DNA from: Candidatus Hydrogenisulfobacillus filiaventi
GTDB lineage: Bacteria > Bacillota > Sulfobacillia > Sulfobacillales > R501
Direction of reading: 5' to 3'
Length of the DNA: 64,000 bases
NCBI GenBank assembly: GCA_902809825.1
Contig: LR778114.1
Location: 2,356,001-2,420,000, forward strand
Under the pieces are notes generated by a model. It had not been told where the DNA came from, searched no databases, and saw only the letters and a program-made list of their open reading frames with translations. The position numbers were made by a program, and so were the translations under genes. Position 1 is the stretch's first letter. Every line of letters begins with the position of its first letter. Below are positions 17,915 to 27,349 of this stretch, piece after piece.

Positions 17915-20095
17915 TCATCCCCGGGCGGGACCCGGGGCCATTCGTTCCCATTCCAGCACCCGCGGCCGCCCTCCGCTATCCCAGCGCGCCCGGCGGAAGC
18001 CGTGACGGACCAGGCTCAGCACCAGCACAGCCGCATCGTCGCGTCCGTCCCCCTCCTGGCCCAGCATGAAGCTGAGCACGGTCTCGGCCAGCAGGCGGGG
18101 GTCCTCGATGTCGGCCGTGGTCAGGAACTGGCGCAGGCGCTCGACGCCCCGGGGCCCGTCCGGGTCCAGCACCCCGTCGGTGACCATCACCACCAGGTCG
18201 CCCGGCTCAAAGGTGTGAAAGATGGGCTCCACCGGCACCTCCGGCAGGATGCCCACCGGCGGGGTGTGGCCGCTGATGACCTCCACCGCGTTGCCCCGGC
18301 GCAGGAAGGTGGGGGCGGCCGCCACCTTGACCAGCTCCCCGCTGGCCCGGCGGCGGTCGACCAGGAGCAGGTCCAGGGTGGCAAAATGGTCTTCCTGGGA
18401 GCGCAACAGCAGGGTGGAGTTCACCGCCCGAACCGCCATGGCCTGCGAAAAGCCGGCCTGGAGCAGGCGATCGAGCAGGGCGACGGCGGTGCCGCTCTCC
18501 CAGGCCGCCCGGGGGCCCACCCCCATGCCGTCCGACAACCCGACCACCAGCCGGTCCCCCGGCAGGTCCCGCACCAGGTGGGCGTCCCCGCTGATGCTGC
18601 TGCCCTGCCGGGGCCGCTGCGCCACCGCCACCTCGCAGTCGAGCAGGGGCCGCTGGGCCCGCCGGCGGGGCGGGGGGTCGGCCGCCCACCGCTCCGCCAT
18701 CTCGCCCACCAGGGTGGCGATGCCGGCCAGCTGCCGCTCCGCCAGCTGGCGGCTTTCACGCATGCGTGCGCGGTAGCGCCGCCGTTCCCATTCCCGTCCC
18801 ACCACGGCGTTGACCTGCGCCAGCAGGGCATCGGCATGGATGCAATGCGCGAATGGCTCCCCCGGCACGTCCGCCAGGGTGAGGGTGCGGCCTCCGTCCT
18901 CCAGCGCCCCCTCAATGGCCTCGGCCAGGCCGCGGTAAGAGCGGTAAAACCCCCCTTCCCAGCAATGCCGCTGCAGGGAGCAGCGCCGGCAGACCTGCCC
19001 GCTGGCGTACTCCACCAGCCGGCCCTCCCGTTCGGCCTCGCCGTCCTCATAATGGAAGGCCCGCCCCATCTCCGCCAGCACCAGCGCCAGCTGACGCAGG
19101 CGGCGGGGCAGGGTTTCGGGCAGGGCACCCTGCGTGAGGTCACGCGTCCAGCGTCGGAAACGGCCGACCCAGGCCGGGGGCAGCACCTCGGACAGCCCTG
19201 CTCCCAGCGCCAGGGACACCCCCAGCGTGAGGATGTGGGGCGGGAAGCGCAGCAGGACGGCGTAGGCCAGGGTCCCGAGCAGCAGGCCGGGACCGGCCAG
19301 ACGCCAGTGATGCTGCCCGCCCCAGCCCGCGGCCACGCCGCCCGCCACCAGGATGCCGACCCCGCCCGCCGGGTCGGTCCCGCGCAGGGCCAGGGTCAGG
19401 CCCAGCACCCCGCCCGTCACCGCCCCTCCAGCCAGGCCCGTGGCCACGCTTCCCAGGATGACGACCAGGGAGCCTACCAGCAAGGCAGGGCTGACCAGTC
19501 CCACCCGCCAGCCCTCCATCCCGGCCAGCGCCGCGCCGGCCGCGCTCAACAGCAGCAGCAGGGTGATACCGTCGGCATCCCCCGTCAGCAGGCGGTCCCA
19601 TTCCCGCCGGGTCCAGCCGTAGCCGGCGGCGGCGGTGGCACCCGCCACCAGCGCCCAGAACAGGGCCAGGCGGTTCCAGGGCTGACCCACCAGGAACAGG
19701 CCCGCAGCCCCCCCGGCGGTGACCGGCCAGGCCGCCCACTCCCGCCGTCCTACCCGGCCCAGCAGAGGGATGAGGACAATCCCCAGGCCCAGCAGGGCCA
19801 GCCCGGTGCCCCAGCCGGAAGCCAGGGCGGCCCCGGCCGCCGCTGCGGCCAGAACGGGCAGGAAGCGGCGGCGGTCCCGTTCCCAGATCAGCACCAGCGC
19901 CATCCAGGCAAAGGGGGCCTCGTGGTGATACCAGAGGGCCTGTCCCAGGATGCACCCCAGGAGGCCGGCGGCAGCAGTGCCGGCCCAACGGCGTCCGCGC
20001 CCCGCCACCGCTGCCGGGGGCGTGCCCGGCTCCCCGGTGGAGGGCCGCTCCTCCCGTGTCACCGAATGCGCCACACCTCCGCCCCCCTTGTCCAC
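17915..20095 (-). CDS. spoIIE: Stage II sporulation protein E, PP2C-type phosphatase
   Basis: Membrane serine phosphatase that dephosphorylates SpoIIAA to release sigma-F in the forespore. About 726 residues. Residues about 35-310 form the multi-helix membrane domain. A central region has the conserved CRRCSLQRHCW cysteines. The C-terminal PP2C domain has LVVGLSDGMGVGPRAAWES, VMVTDGVLD and GRDDAAVLVLSL with the metal-binding Asp residues. GTG 20095 is used. GTG 20062, behind GGAGGTG, would remove 11 residues and is also plausible. Confidence 0.95.
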   Translation of the reverse strand: MDKGGGGVAHSVTREERPSTGEPGTPPAAVAGRGRRWAGTAAAGLLGCILGQALWYHHEAPFAWMALVLIWERDRRRFLPVLAAAAAGAALASGWGTGLALLGLGIVLIPLLGRVGRREWAAWPVTAGGAAGLFLVGQPWNRLALFWALVAGATAAAGYGWTRREWDRLLTGDADGITLLLLLSAAGAALAGMEGWRVGLVSPALLVGSLVVILGSVATGLAGGAVTGGVLGLTLALRGTDPAGGVGILVAGGVAAGWGGQHHWRLAGPGLLLGTLAYAVLLRFPPHILTLGVSLALGAGLSEVLPPAWVGRFRRWTRDLTQGALPETLPRRLRQLALVLAEMGRAFHYEDGEAEREGRLVEYASGQVCRRCSLQRHCWEGGFYRSYRGLAEAIEGALEDGGRTLTLADVPGEPFAHCIHADALLAQVNAVVGREWERRRYRARMRESRQLAERQLAGIATLVGEMAERWAADPPPRRRAQRPLLDCEVAVAQRPRQGSSISGDAHLVRDLPGDRLVVGLSDGMGVGPRAAWESGTAVALLDRLLQAGFSQAMAVRAVNSTLLLRSQEDHFATLDLLLVDRRRASGELVKVAAAPTFLRRGNAVEVISGHTPPVGILPEVPVEPIFHTFEPGDLVVMVTDGVLDPDGPRGVERLRQFLTTADIEDPRLLAETVLSFMLGQEGDGRDDAAVLVLSLVRHGFRRARWDSGGRPRVLEWERMAPGPARG

Positions 20096-20169
20096 CTGCG
20101 GCTTGTGCTGGCGCCAGCCTAGCAGAAAGCGGCGGGCGAGGGCCCGTAAAACCTGGCACCCCGCCCGCC

Positions 20170-20194
20170 AAAAAAGCCGGCACCCGTCGCCGGC
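20170..20194 (-). terminator. Intrinsic terminator of the manC-galU operon
   Basis: On the minus strand GCCGGC, seven-base loop, GCCGGC, then TTTTTT, about 33 bases past the galU stop and before spoIIE. Confidence 0.75.
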
Positions 20195-20226
20195 ATCCGA
20201 CGCCAGCCTCCCGCCTTCGCCGCCCC

Positions 20227-21117
20227 TTAGTGCACCTCCTCCTCCGCCATCTCCTGCAGCAGCTGCCGCAGGTAGTCGAGGAGGGGTTCCCGCAGGTCGG
20301 GCCGGTCCAGTGCCGCTTCGATGGTCGCCTTCACAAAGCCCAGCTTCTCCCCTACGTCATACCGTTTGCCGCGGAAGGGCACCGCCACCAGGCCTCCCTC
20401 CCGCGCCAGCTGGTCGAGGGCATCTGTCAGCTGGATCTCGCCCCCGGCCCCCGGCCGCAGCCCAGCCAGGGCATCAAACACCTCCGGGTCCAGCAGATAA
20501 CGGCCCATCACCGCCAGCGGCCGCGTCGGCACCCGCTGCGGGCCGGGCTTCTCCACCAGCCGCTCCACCACCAACCGCCCGCCTTCCCAGTTACCGAAGA
20601 CGATCCCGTACCGGCCGGCCTCGGCGCGAGGGACCTCCTGCACGGCCACCACCGACCGTCCGGGCTCCCAGGCCGCCATCAGCTGCCGCAGCACGGGGGG
20701 GTCGGCCACCATCACGTCATCCCCCAGCAGGACCGCAAACGGCTCCCGGCCCACATGCCGGCGCGCCGCCAGCACCGCGTGCCCGAGGCCCAGGGGCATC
20801 TTCTGCCGGATGAAGTGCAGGTCCGCCAGCCGGCTGACCGCCTGCACCACCTCCAGCAGGTCCTCCTTGCCGTGCTCCGCTAAAAACGCCTCCAGTTCGG
20901 GGGCGCGGTCGAAATGATCCTCGATGCTGCCCTTGTCGCGGCCGATGACCACCAGGATATCCTCGATACCGGAGCGCACCGCCTCCTCCACCACCAGCTG
21001 AATGGTGGGGGTATCAATCAGGGGCAGCATCTCCTTGGGCTGCGCCTTGGTCGCGGGCAGGAACCGGGTCCCCAGCCCGGCGGCCGGGATGACCGCCTTC
21101 GTGATCACTTGCCGCAT
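20227..21117 (-). CDS. galU: UTP-glucose-1-phosphate uridylyltransferase
   Basis: Makes UDP-glucose from UTP and glucose-1-phosphate for envelope glycans. About 296 residues of the GalU/GtaB family: nucleotide loop PAAGLGTRFLPATKAQPKEM at 10-29, IVVEEAV-type dimer region, FAVLLGDDVM (metal/UTP), GRYGIVFG and VEKPGP. The start ATG 21117 has GGAGGGG six bases upstream. It is read together with the upstream GDP-mannose pyrophosphorylase gene, 58 bases away. Confidence 0.94.
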   Translation of the reverse strand: MRQVITKAVIPAAGLGTRFLPATKAQPKEMLPLIDTPTIQLVVEEAVRSGIEDILVVIGRDKGSIEDHFDRAPELEAFLAEHGKEDLLEVVQAVSRLADLHFIRQKMPLGLGHAVLAARRHVGREPFAVLLGDDVMVADPPVLRQLMAAWEPGRSVVAVQEVPRAEAGRYGIVFGNWEGGRLVVERLVEKPGPQRVPTRPLAVMGRYLLDPEVFDALAGLRPGAGGEIQLTDALDQLAREGGLVAVPFRGKRYDVGEKLGFVKATIEAALDRPDLREPLLDYLRQLLQEMAEEEVH

Positions 21118-21175
21118 GCCATTCCCCTCCTGTAGTCGTAAGGTCCTGGCGTGACGCCGGCCGGCGGGATCCGCC

Positions 21176-22237
21176 TTACAGGAGGTGTTCGTTTTCCAGC
21201 CGCAGCTGCTCCACCACCGCCCGCACATCCTGGGCCCGGTCGGGCGGCAGGATCAGCACCGCGTCCGGGGTCGCCACCACCACCAGGTCCTGGACCCCGA
21301 TAAACGACACCACCGGCCCGTCACTAATCGCGGTCACATTCTGGGAATCGATAAACACGGCCTTGCCCCGGGCCGCATTCTGGTCATCGTTGCGCGGCAG
21401 CAGGCGGGCGAGAGCCGCAAAGGTGCCCAGGTCGTCCCACCCGATGTCAGCAGGGAGCACATACAGGGGCTGGACCCGTTCCATGACCCCATGGTCTACC
21501 GATATGGCCGGCAAGGCCGGAAAAATGTCCTCCGCCTGCCCGGGATCCTCGGCCAGGCGGTCGGCCGCCGCCCGCACCGCCGGCAGGTAGCGGCCTACCG
21601 CCTCCAGAAAGTCGGCGGCGGGGAAGACGAACATGCCGGAATTCCAGAAATAACGGCCGGACGCCACCATCTGGGCCGCCACGTCTGCCGGAGGCTTTTC
21701 CACGAAGCGGCGGGCGGCCAGCACCCGGGGCCCCTCCCCGCGGTCGGGGGCCACCGTCTCCCGGGTCTCGATGTACCCGTAGCCGGTTTCGGGGTGGGTG
21801 GGCTTGATGCCGAAGGTATAGAAACCGCCCCGCTGCTCGGCCTGCCACAAGGCCTCCCGGACCAGGCGCCGGAAGGGGGCTTCATGTTGAATCAGATGGT
21901 CGGACGGCAGCACCAGCATCACCGCCCGCGGGTCACTGCGGTGGATGACCGCTGCCGCCCACGCCAGCGAGGGGGCCGTATTGCGGCCCACCGGCTCCCC
22001 CAGGATATGGGAGGGCAGCAGTTCCGGCAGGTTTTCCCGCACCTTGCCGACATAATCCCGCCCGGTGACCACCAAGGTGTGAAAATCGTCAATCAGCGGC
22101 CGCACCCGTTCCCGGGTCCGGCGCAACATGGTCTGATTCCCCACCAAAGCCAGAAACTGTTTGGGTTGCACCGCCCGCGAGAGGGGCCAGAAGCGCTCGC
22201 CCCGCCCCCCTGCCAGGATTACCAGCCAGCGTGCCAT
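21176..22237 (-). CDS. manC: Mannose-1-phosphate guanylyltransferase
   Basis: Forms GDP-mannose from GTP and mannose-1-phosphate. A 353-residue single-domain enzyme with ILAGGRGERFWPLSR at 7-21, QPKQFLAL, the FVEKP signature (RRFVEKPPADVAA), YFWNSGMFVF and a hexapeptide-like C-terminus with VAVATPDAVLI-type strands. It lacks the phosphomannose isomerase domain of bifunctional ManC/AlgA enzymes. Pairing with galU points to exopolysaccharide or wall glycan precursors. Confidence 0.93.
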   Translation of the reverse strand: MARWLVILAGGRGERFWPLSRAVQPKQFLALVGNQTMLRRTRERVRPLIDDFHTLVVTGRDYVGKVRENLPELLPSHILGEPVGRNTAPSLAWAAAVIHRSDPRAVMLVLPSDHLIQHEAPFRRLVREALWQAEQRGGFYTFGIKPTHPETGYGYIETRETVAPDRGEGPRVLAARRFVEKPPADVAAQMVASGRYFWNSGMFVFPAADFLEAVGRYLPAVRAAADRLAEDPGQAEDIFPALPAISVDHGVMERVQPLYVLPADIGWDDLGTFAALARLLPRNDDQNAARGKAVFIDSQNVTAISDGPVVSFIGVQDLVVVATPDAVLILPPDRAQDVRAVVEQLRLENEHLL

Positions 22238-22540
22238 CGCCTCTGCCCGCTCCTTTGACCATCCGCCCCGGCCGGGGCCGGCGGCGGACCGCCCGTCTGT
22301 CCGGGCCGCAGCCCGGCTGCCTCAGCGGATTCCCCGGCTGTCGCACCGGCCCGGGGCCCGCCCGCCCCAACCGCCGGCGGGTCGTCCCGGGCACTGTCGC
22401 CTAAGCCCCATCCTACCGGATTCAGACCGGGATCGGCAATTGAATGGGGCAAACTGGTTTTCCACACCTGTCAAGACTGGTGTAAACTCTGGGTATCCGT
22501 CCCGGACCGGCCGCGGACGCTGGATGAAGGAGGTGGTCCC
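22238..22540. other. Divergent promoter region between manC and nadC
   Basis: About 300 bases with no gene. The left two thirds is very GC-rich with no recognisable signal. The right third is AT-richer and holds the 20-base palindrome at 22464-22483 and the nadC ribosome site AAGGAGGTGG at 22527-22536. Confidence 0.5.
22464..22483. promoter_or_regulatory. Candidate NiaR (YrxA) operator upstream of nadCBA
   Basis: ACACCTGTCAAGACTGGTGT is a 20-base imperfect palindrome (8 of 10 arm positions match), 58 bases before the nadC start. NiaR, the niacin-responsive repressor of Firmicute NAD genes, binds palindromes of about this type, as I recall them. TGGTGTAAACT at its right end could be an extended -10, so the site would overlap the promoter. 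Confidence 0.45.
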
Positions 22541-23386
22541 TTGCTGCCGGCGCGCTGGATCTGGGAAGCCGTGATTGATCAGGCGCTGCGGGAGGACATC
22601 GGCCACGGGGACGTCACCACCTTGGCCCTCATCCCGCCGGAACAGCGGGGACGACTGCGCGTGCTGGCGGAGGCGCCCCTGGTGGTGGCAGGCCTGCCGG
22701 CGCTGCCGCTGATCTTTGCCGTCCTGGGGGAGACGGTGACGGTGACCGCCCGGGTGACCGACGGGACGCCGGTGGCGGCCGGAGCGGAGCTGGCCCGGCT
22801 GGAGGGCCCTGCCCGGGCACTATTGACCGGGGAGCGGGTGGCCCTGAACCTGATCGAGCACCTGTCCGGCATCAGCACCTTCACCCGCCGGGTGGTGGAG
22901 GCAGTAGCCCCCTGGGGCACCCGCATCCTGGACACCCGCAAGACCACTCCCGGTCTGCGGGCGCTCGAGAAATACGCCGTCCGCGTAGGCGGAGGGACGA
23001 ATCACCGGATGGGGCTGGACGCCGCCGTCCTCATTAAGGACAACCACATCGCGGCGGTGGGCTCGGTGGCGGAAGCCGTCCGCCGGACCCGGGCCGCCGT
23101 CGGCCCCACCCTGTTCGTGGAGGTGGAGTGCGACTCCCTGGAGCAGGTGGCGGAAGCCCTGGAGGCGGGGCCGGATGGCATCCTGCTCGACAACATGACC
23201 CCTCCACAGCTGCAGGAAGCGGTGCACCTCATCGGCGGGCGGGTGTTTACGGAGGCCTCCGGCGGGGTCTCGCCCGCGAATGTGGCCGAGGTGGCTGCCA
23301 CCGGAGTGGACGCCATCTCCTTGGGCGCCCTCACCCATTCCGCCCCCTGGGCCCCGGTGACCGCTGAATGGGAGGACCTGCCATGA
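22541..23386 (+). CDS. nadC: Nicotinate-nucleotide pyrophosphorylase (quinolinate phosphoribosyltransferase)
   Basis: Converts quinolinate and PRPP to nicotinate mononucleotide in de novo NAD synthesis. A 281-residue enzyme with EDIGHGDVTT near 21, the substrate-binding DTRKTTPGLRALEKYAVRVG, TNHRMGLDAAVLIKDNHI and the C-terminal barrel ASGGVSPANVAEVAATGVD. It starts at TTG with a full AAGGAGGTGG site. Its TGA overlaps the nadB ATG (ATGA), so nadC-nadB-nadA is one operon. Confidence 0.96.
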   Translation: MLPARWIWEAVIDQALREDIGHGDVTTLALIPPEQRGRLRVLAEAPLVVAGLPALPLIFAVLGETVTVTARVTDGTPVAAGAELARLEGPARALLTGERVALNLIEHLSGISTFTRRVVEAVAPWGTRILDTRKTTPGLRALEKYAVRVGGGTNHRMGLDAAVLIKDNHIAAVGSVAEAVRRTRAAVGPTLFVEVECDSLEQVAEALEAGPDGILLDNMTPPQLQEAVHLIGGRVFTEASGGVSPANVAEVAATGVDAISLGALTHSAPWAPVTAEWEDLP

Positions 23387-24900
23387 GCGAGCACTTCGAT
23401 GTGCTGGTGGTGGGGGCCGGCCTGGCCGGCACGACCGTAGCGCTGGTGGCGGCCGCGCGCGGGCTTGAGGTCGCCCTGGTCTACCGGGAGCCCCGGCGGG
23501 AATCCAGCAGCTGGTATGCCCAGGGCGGGATGGCGGCAGCCGTGGGCGCGGAGGACAGCCCGCGCACACACGCGGAGGACACCCTGGCGGCCGCGCGCGG
23601 GCTCGCCGACCCCGCCAGCGTGCGGCGGTTGACGGAAGAGGCCGGCGAGGCGGTGGCCGCTCTGGACCTGTGGCCCGCCTTCGTGCGGGATGCCGACGGC
23701 CGCCCGCGGCCGGGCCTGGAGGCCGGCCACCGCCATGCCCGCATCCTCAAAGCTGCCGACGGCTTCACCGGCCGCGCCCTGATGGAGCTCCTGTGGCCGC
23801 GCGCGTGGGCGCACCCCCGCATCCATCCCCTGCCGGGGACCGCAGAGGCCCTCATTACCGGACCCGGCGGGGTGTGGGGCGCCTGGGTGACCCCCGGCGT
23901 CAGCGAGGATCCCCTGCCCGTGCTGGCGGGCGAAACCGTGCTGGCCACCGGCGGCTATGCCGGGCTCTATCCCGCCAGCTCCAATCCCCCCGCCAACCGC
24001 GGGCAGGGCCTGATCCTGGCCTACCGGGCGGGCGCGCTCCTGGCCGACCTCGAATTTGTGCAGTTCCACCCGACCATCTTCCATCCCCCGGCGCCGGCCC
24101 GGCCGCTCCTCCTGACGGAAGCCCTGCGGGGAGCGGGGGCGCACCTGGTGGACCGCCGCGGGCGCCGCATCATGGACGGCATCCCCGGGGCCGAACTGGC
24201 CCCCCGCGATGTGGTGGCCCAGACCATCTGGCGGCACCGGCAGGCCACCGGCGAAGAGGTGTACCTCACCCTGGCCCACCTGCCCCCCCATCGCATCCGC
24301 GCCGGCTTCGCCGCCCTGGTGGAGGCGGTGGCAGCCTACGGGCTCGACCTGACCCGCGATCCGCTGCCGGTGCGGCCGGGCGCCCATTTCACCATGGGCG
24401 GAATCTGGGCCGGTACCCGCGGGCAGACCACCGTGCCCGGGCTGCGGGCCGTGGGAGAGGCAGCGGTGAGCGGCATCCACGGCGCCAACCGCCTGGCCTC
24501 CAATTCCCTACTGGAAGCGGTGGTGTTCGGGCGGCGCGCCGCCGCCGACCTCGTCCCCCGGCCCCTCCCGGCCGGCTTCCACCCCGGGCCGGCTCCCGCA
24601 CCCCTGCCGGCCGCGCCGGCCTGGCTGGGGGAGGCGCTGGAAGCCGGGGCCGGGGTGGCACGGGATGCCGCCGGCCTGGAGGCCTTGGCCGCACGCCTGG
24701 AGACCGCGGGCCGGGCCCCGGAGGTGGAGCTGGCCCGCCTGCTGACCCGCGCCGCCCGGGCCCGGGCGGAAAGCCGAGGCGGTCATTGGCGCACCGACTT
24801 TCCGGTCGCCCGCCCCCGGTGGCAGGGGCATCTCGTGCATCAGGTTAATGCCGGCATGCGCTTCGCGACCCCGGGAGCATTGCCCGCCCCCGACGCCTGA
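23383..24900 (+). CDS. nadB: L-aspartate oxidase
   Basis: FAD enzyme oxidising aspartate to iminoaspartate, the first step of quinolinate synthesis. 505 residues. N-terminal Rossmann FAD loop VVGAGLAGTTVALVAAARG, SSWYAQGGMAAAVG (flavin/substrate), HRHARILKAADGFTG, FVQFHPTIFH, ARDV-type catalytic region APRDVVAQTIW, HFTMGGIW and NRLASNSLLEAVVFG. The helical C-terminus is shorter than in many NadB proteins. The start ATG 23383 is set by GGGAGG and by the overlap with nadC. Confidence 0.95.
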   Translation: MSEHFDVLVVGAGLAGTTVALVAAARGLEVALVYREPRRESSSWYAQGGMAAAVGAEDSPRTHAEDTLAAARGLADPASVRRLTEEAGEAVAALDLWPAFVRDADGRPRPGLEAGHRHARILKAADGFTGRALMELLWPRAWAHPRIHPLPGTAEALITGPGGVWGAWVTPGVSEDPLPVLAGETVLATGGYAGLYPASSNPPANRGQGLILAYRAGALLADLEFVQFHPTIFHPPAPARPLLLTEALRGAGAHLVDRRGRRIMDGIPGAELAPRDVVAQTIWRHRQATGEEVYLTLAHLPPHRIRAGFAALVEAVAAYGLDLTRDPLPVRPGAHFTMGGIWAGTRGQTTVPGLRAVGEAAVSGIHGANRLASNSLLEAVVFGRRAAADLVPRPLPAGFHPGPAPAPLPAAPAWLGEALEAGAGVARDAAGLEALAARLETAGRAPEVELARLLTRAARARAESRGGHWRTDFPVARPRWQGHLVHQVNAGMRFATPGALPAPDA

Positions 24901-24944
24901 TCGTCGTATCCCGCCCGGCTTCACCCGTGAGAAGGAGGAATCCC

Positions 24945-25931
24945 ATGGCCCTTGAAACCGGCCTGCCGGCCACCGGCGAAGAGGCCCGGCTGATTGCGGA
25001 AATCCAGGAGCTGAAGCGGGAACGCGATGCCCTCATCCTGGCCCACAACTATGAACTGGGACCGGTCCAGGACATTGCTGATGCGACCGGCGATTCCCTA
25101 GCCCTGGCCCGTTATGCGCAGAAGTCCTCCGCCCGCACCCTGGTGATGTGCGGGGTCTACTTTATGGCCGAAACCGCCTCCATTCTCTGCCCGGATAAAA
25201 CGGTACTCATCCCCGATCCCGAGGCCGGCTGCACCCTGGCGGACGCCATGACCCCAGAGCAGCTCCTGGCCTGGAAGGCGGAGTACCCCGACGCGGTGGT
25301 GGTCTCCTACGTGAACACCTCCGCCGCGGTCAAGGCCCTCTCCGACTATTGCTGCACCTCGGCCAACGCGGTGGACGTGGTGCGGGCCATCGACCCGGAC
25401 CGGCCGGTCCTGTTCGGCCCCGACTTCTTCCTGGGCTCCTATGTAGCCCGGGTGACCGGACGGCCCAACCTGCACGTATGGCCCGGCGAGTGCCACGTTC
25501 ATGCCGCGATCCTGCCGGAGAAGATGGAGGAGGAGGTAGCCCGCAACCCCGGCTCGGAGCTGCTGGTGCACCCGGAATGCGGATGCACTACCCGCGCCCT
25601 GGCCCTGCCCCCCCGGAAGGTGGCCGCCCGCGTCCTCTCCACCGACGGCATGCTGCGCTACGCCCGAGAATCCTCCGCCACCACCTTCGTGGTCGCCACC
25701 GAGCTCGGCCTGCTACACCGCCTGCGCAAGGAGAACCCCGGGAAGGCCTTTCTGCCCGCGCATGAAGGGGCGGTGTGCCCTTTCATGAAGATGATCACGT
25801 TGGAGAAGATCCGGGATGCACTCCGCGACAACCGCTATGAGGTCCGGGTGCCGGACGATATCCGCCAACGGGCCCTGCTTCCACTGGAGCGGATGGTGGC
25901 GATCAGTCCACCCCAGCGGCACGACATTTAG
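24945..25931 (+). CDS. nadA: Quinolinate synthase
   Basis: [4Fe-4S] enzyme condensing iminoaspartate with dihydroxyacetone phosphate. 328 residues. The three conserved cluster cysteines are in LVMCGVYFMAETA, HPECGCTTRAL and EGAVCPFMKMITL. Also seen are AHNYELGPVQDIAD near 34 and VSYVNTSAAVKA. AAGGAGGAA precedes ATG 24945. It is the third gene of nadCBA, 44 bases after nadB. Confidence 0.97.
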   Translation: MALETGLPATGEEARLIAEIQELKRERDALILAHNYELGPVQDIADATGDSLALARYAQKSSARTLVMCGVYFMAETASILCPDKTVLIPDPEAGCTLADAMTPEQLLAWKAEYPDAVVVSYVNTSAAVKALSDYCCTSANAVDVVRAIDPDRPVLFGPDFFLGSYVARVTGRPNLHVWPGECHVHAAILPEKMEEEVARNPGSELLVHPECGCTTRALALPPRKVAARVLSTDGMLRYARESSATTFVVATELGLLHRLRKENPGKAFLPAHEGAVCPFMKMITLEKIRDALRDNRYEVRVPDDIRQRALLPLERMVAISPPQRHDI

Positions 25932-26057
25932 TAGTTCCGTGGGGGGCTTGCCGGTGAACCAGCGCGGGGCTAGGATGAGCCCAAGCGGAAGCTAGCGGAG
26001 CGGGGGGAACCGCCCCGGTTCACGCGGGAAACGAAGCCGCGGGAGGAGGGAAGTGCG

Positions 26058-26273
26058 ATGCGGGTCAATGAGGGCACTACCGATCGCGTCATCCGGGTTG
26101 TGCTCGGTATTGTATTGATCGTCCTGGCGGTAGCCGGCTGGCTCAAGCCCGCCGGTCCCTGGGTCTTCGGCATCCTCGGCGCGGTAAGCCTGTTGACCGG
26201 CTTGACCGGCTTCTGTGCCCTGTACCGGCTCTTCGGCATCAGCACCTGTCCGGTGCCGCAACAGAAGAAATAA
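26058..26273 (+). CDS. DUF2892 small membrane protein
   Basis: A 71-residue protein starting MRVNEGTTDRVIRVVLGIVL: an N-terminal amphipathic segment, then two membrane helices (about 14-32 and 36-55). It ends FCALYRLFGISTCPVPQQ, with the conserved C..Y...GI.TC pair. This is the YgaP-tail/DUF2892 family, often linked to sulfur-handling membrane proteins, though its function is not established. GAGGAGGGAAG precedes the ATG. Confidence 0.88.
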   Translation: MRVNEGTTDRVIRVVLGIVLIVLAVAGWLKPAGPWVFGILGAVSLLTGLTGFCALYRLFGISTCPVPQQKK

Positions 26274-26278
26274 CGGCC

Positions 26279-26308
26279 GGCGGCCGGTCCCTGCGCGGGC
26301 CGGCCGCC
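26279..26308. terminator. Bidirectional terminator-like hairpin
   Basis: Perfect nine-base stem GGCGGCCGG / CCGGCCGCC with a 12-base loop, then CCATTTTG on the plus strand. It sits 5 bases after the DUF2892 stop and 11 bases before the end of the convergent gene. Confidence 0.6.
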
Positions 26309-26318
26309 CCATTTTGCC

Positions 26319-27203
26319 TTACGGCTCCTTGCGTGTGGCCCGGATCCAGAACCCGGCGAATACCGCCAGCAGGATGCCCCCTGCCACCCACGGGAAGCGG
26401 GGATTGCTGAAGAGGCCGCCGCCCACCGTCCCCCGGGCCGCCCGGCTCACCTCGTAGGCCGCCTGCAGGGGACCCGATGCCGCCTGTCCGTTCCGGCTCA
26501 CTTGCACCGGCAGGGCATAGGTGCCATCCCGCCCCCGGGTGGCAAGGGTGAGCCGGGCCCGCCCCAGGCTATCGGTTACAGCGGTCCCCTCCGCCCCGAA
26601 GCGCACCCGCGCCCCGGCCTCCGGCCCCTGGGGCCCCAGCACCTCCAGGCTGAAGTGCACCGGCACCCCCGGCGGCACCGCCCGCATCAGCGGGTCCAGG
26701 AGGGCCTCGGTGCCGGGGGCGGGGCGGGACCCGGGGGCGGCCCACCAGGCGGTGGCGGCCGCCAGCATGCGGTTGGCTGCGGCGTCATAGGTGTCCAGCC
26801 CGCCCACCCGCAGCCCGACCCACACCTCCGTGCCCGCCGGCTCCCCGTAGAGGCGGATGCGGGCCCGGCCGTCCTGGCCGGTAATGGCGTCGGCATAGGC
26901 CACGTAACGGTCCGCCCCCGGGGTACCGGCGGCGTACCAATGAACCGGTGCCCGCCCCGGGCGGGCCCGCCCCACATAGAAGTGCACCTCGGCGCCGGCC
27001 GCCGGCACCCGCCCCGGGGCCTCGGCCGTGAAGGTGAAGGTGACCTCGTGGCGGGTGGAGCGGGGCTGCGCGGCTGCCGCCGTCACCACCGCCGCCGGGT
27101 CCGCCAGGATGCGGGTGACCGCCGCCTGGGCCCGGACCGGAACCCCGGCCGCCAGCACCAGCACCGTCGCCGCCGCTGCCGCCGTCCCCCACTGCACCCG
27201 CAT
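26319..27203 (-). CDS. Exported, membrane-anchored Ig-like-domain protein
   Basis: A 294-residue protein. A signal peptide (residues 1-27, ending VRAQA) is followed by two beta-sandwich-like domains with HEVTFTFTAEAPGRVPAAGA and VPVHFSLEVLGPQGPEAGA, each ending in a DGRARIRL / SLGRARLTL strand typical of invasin/Big_1 domains. A C-terminal membrane anchor (WVAGGILLAVFAGFWI) and basic tail follow. It probably sits outside the membrane. No enzymatic motif or specific family is recognised. Confidence 0.65.
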   Translation of the reverse strand: MRVQWGTAAAAATVLVLAAGVPVRAQAAVTRILADPAAVVTAAAAQPRSTRHEVTFTFTAEAPGRVPAAGAEVHFYVGRARPGRAPVHWYAAGTPGADRYVAYADAITGQDGRARIRLYGEPAGTEVWVGLRVGGLDTYDAAANRMLAAATAWWAAPGSRPAPGTEALLDPLMRAVPPGVPVHFSLEVLGPQGPEAGARVRFGAEGTAVTDSLGRARLTLATRGRDGTYALPVQVSRNGQAASGPLQAAYEVSRAARGTVGGGLFSNPRFPWVAGGILLAVFAGFWIRATRKEP

Positions 27204-27349
27204 GGCTCTACCCCTCCGTACGGACTAGTACGTTTACCTTATCAGTTTGCGGACCGCCGGCCTAGGCCCTGTCGAAGTAGGGATGGCGGGTACCCCCGCC
27301 GTCCGGTACACTCATCTAGAACGGTTCCGGTCCAAGGAGGCAGGGTGGT

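Noticed and set aside
16682-20122. A continuous plus-strand open frame of more than 1100 codons opposite the PaaA-like gene and spoIIE.
   Set aside because: It is antisense to well-supported genes, its product is Pro/Arg/Gly/His-rich low-complexity sequence, and such frames are expected where GC-rich codon use suppresses stops.
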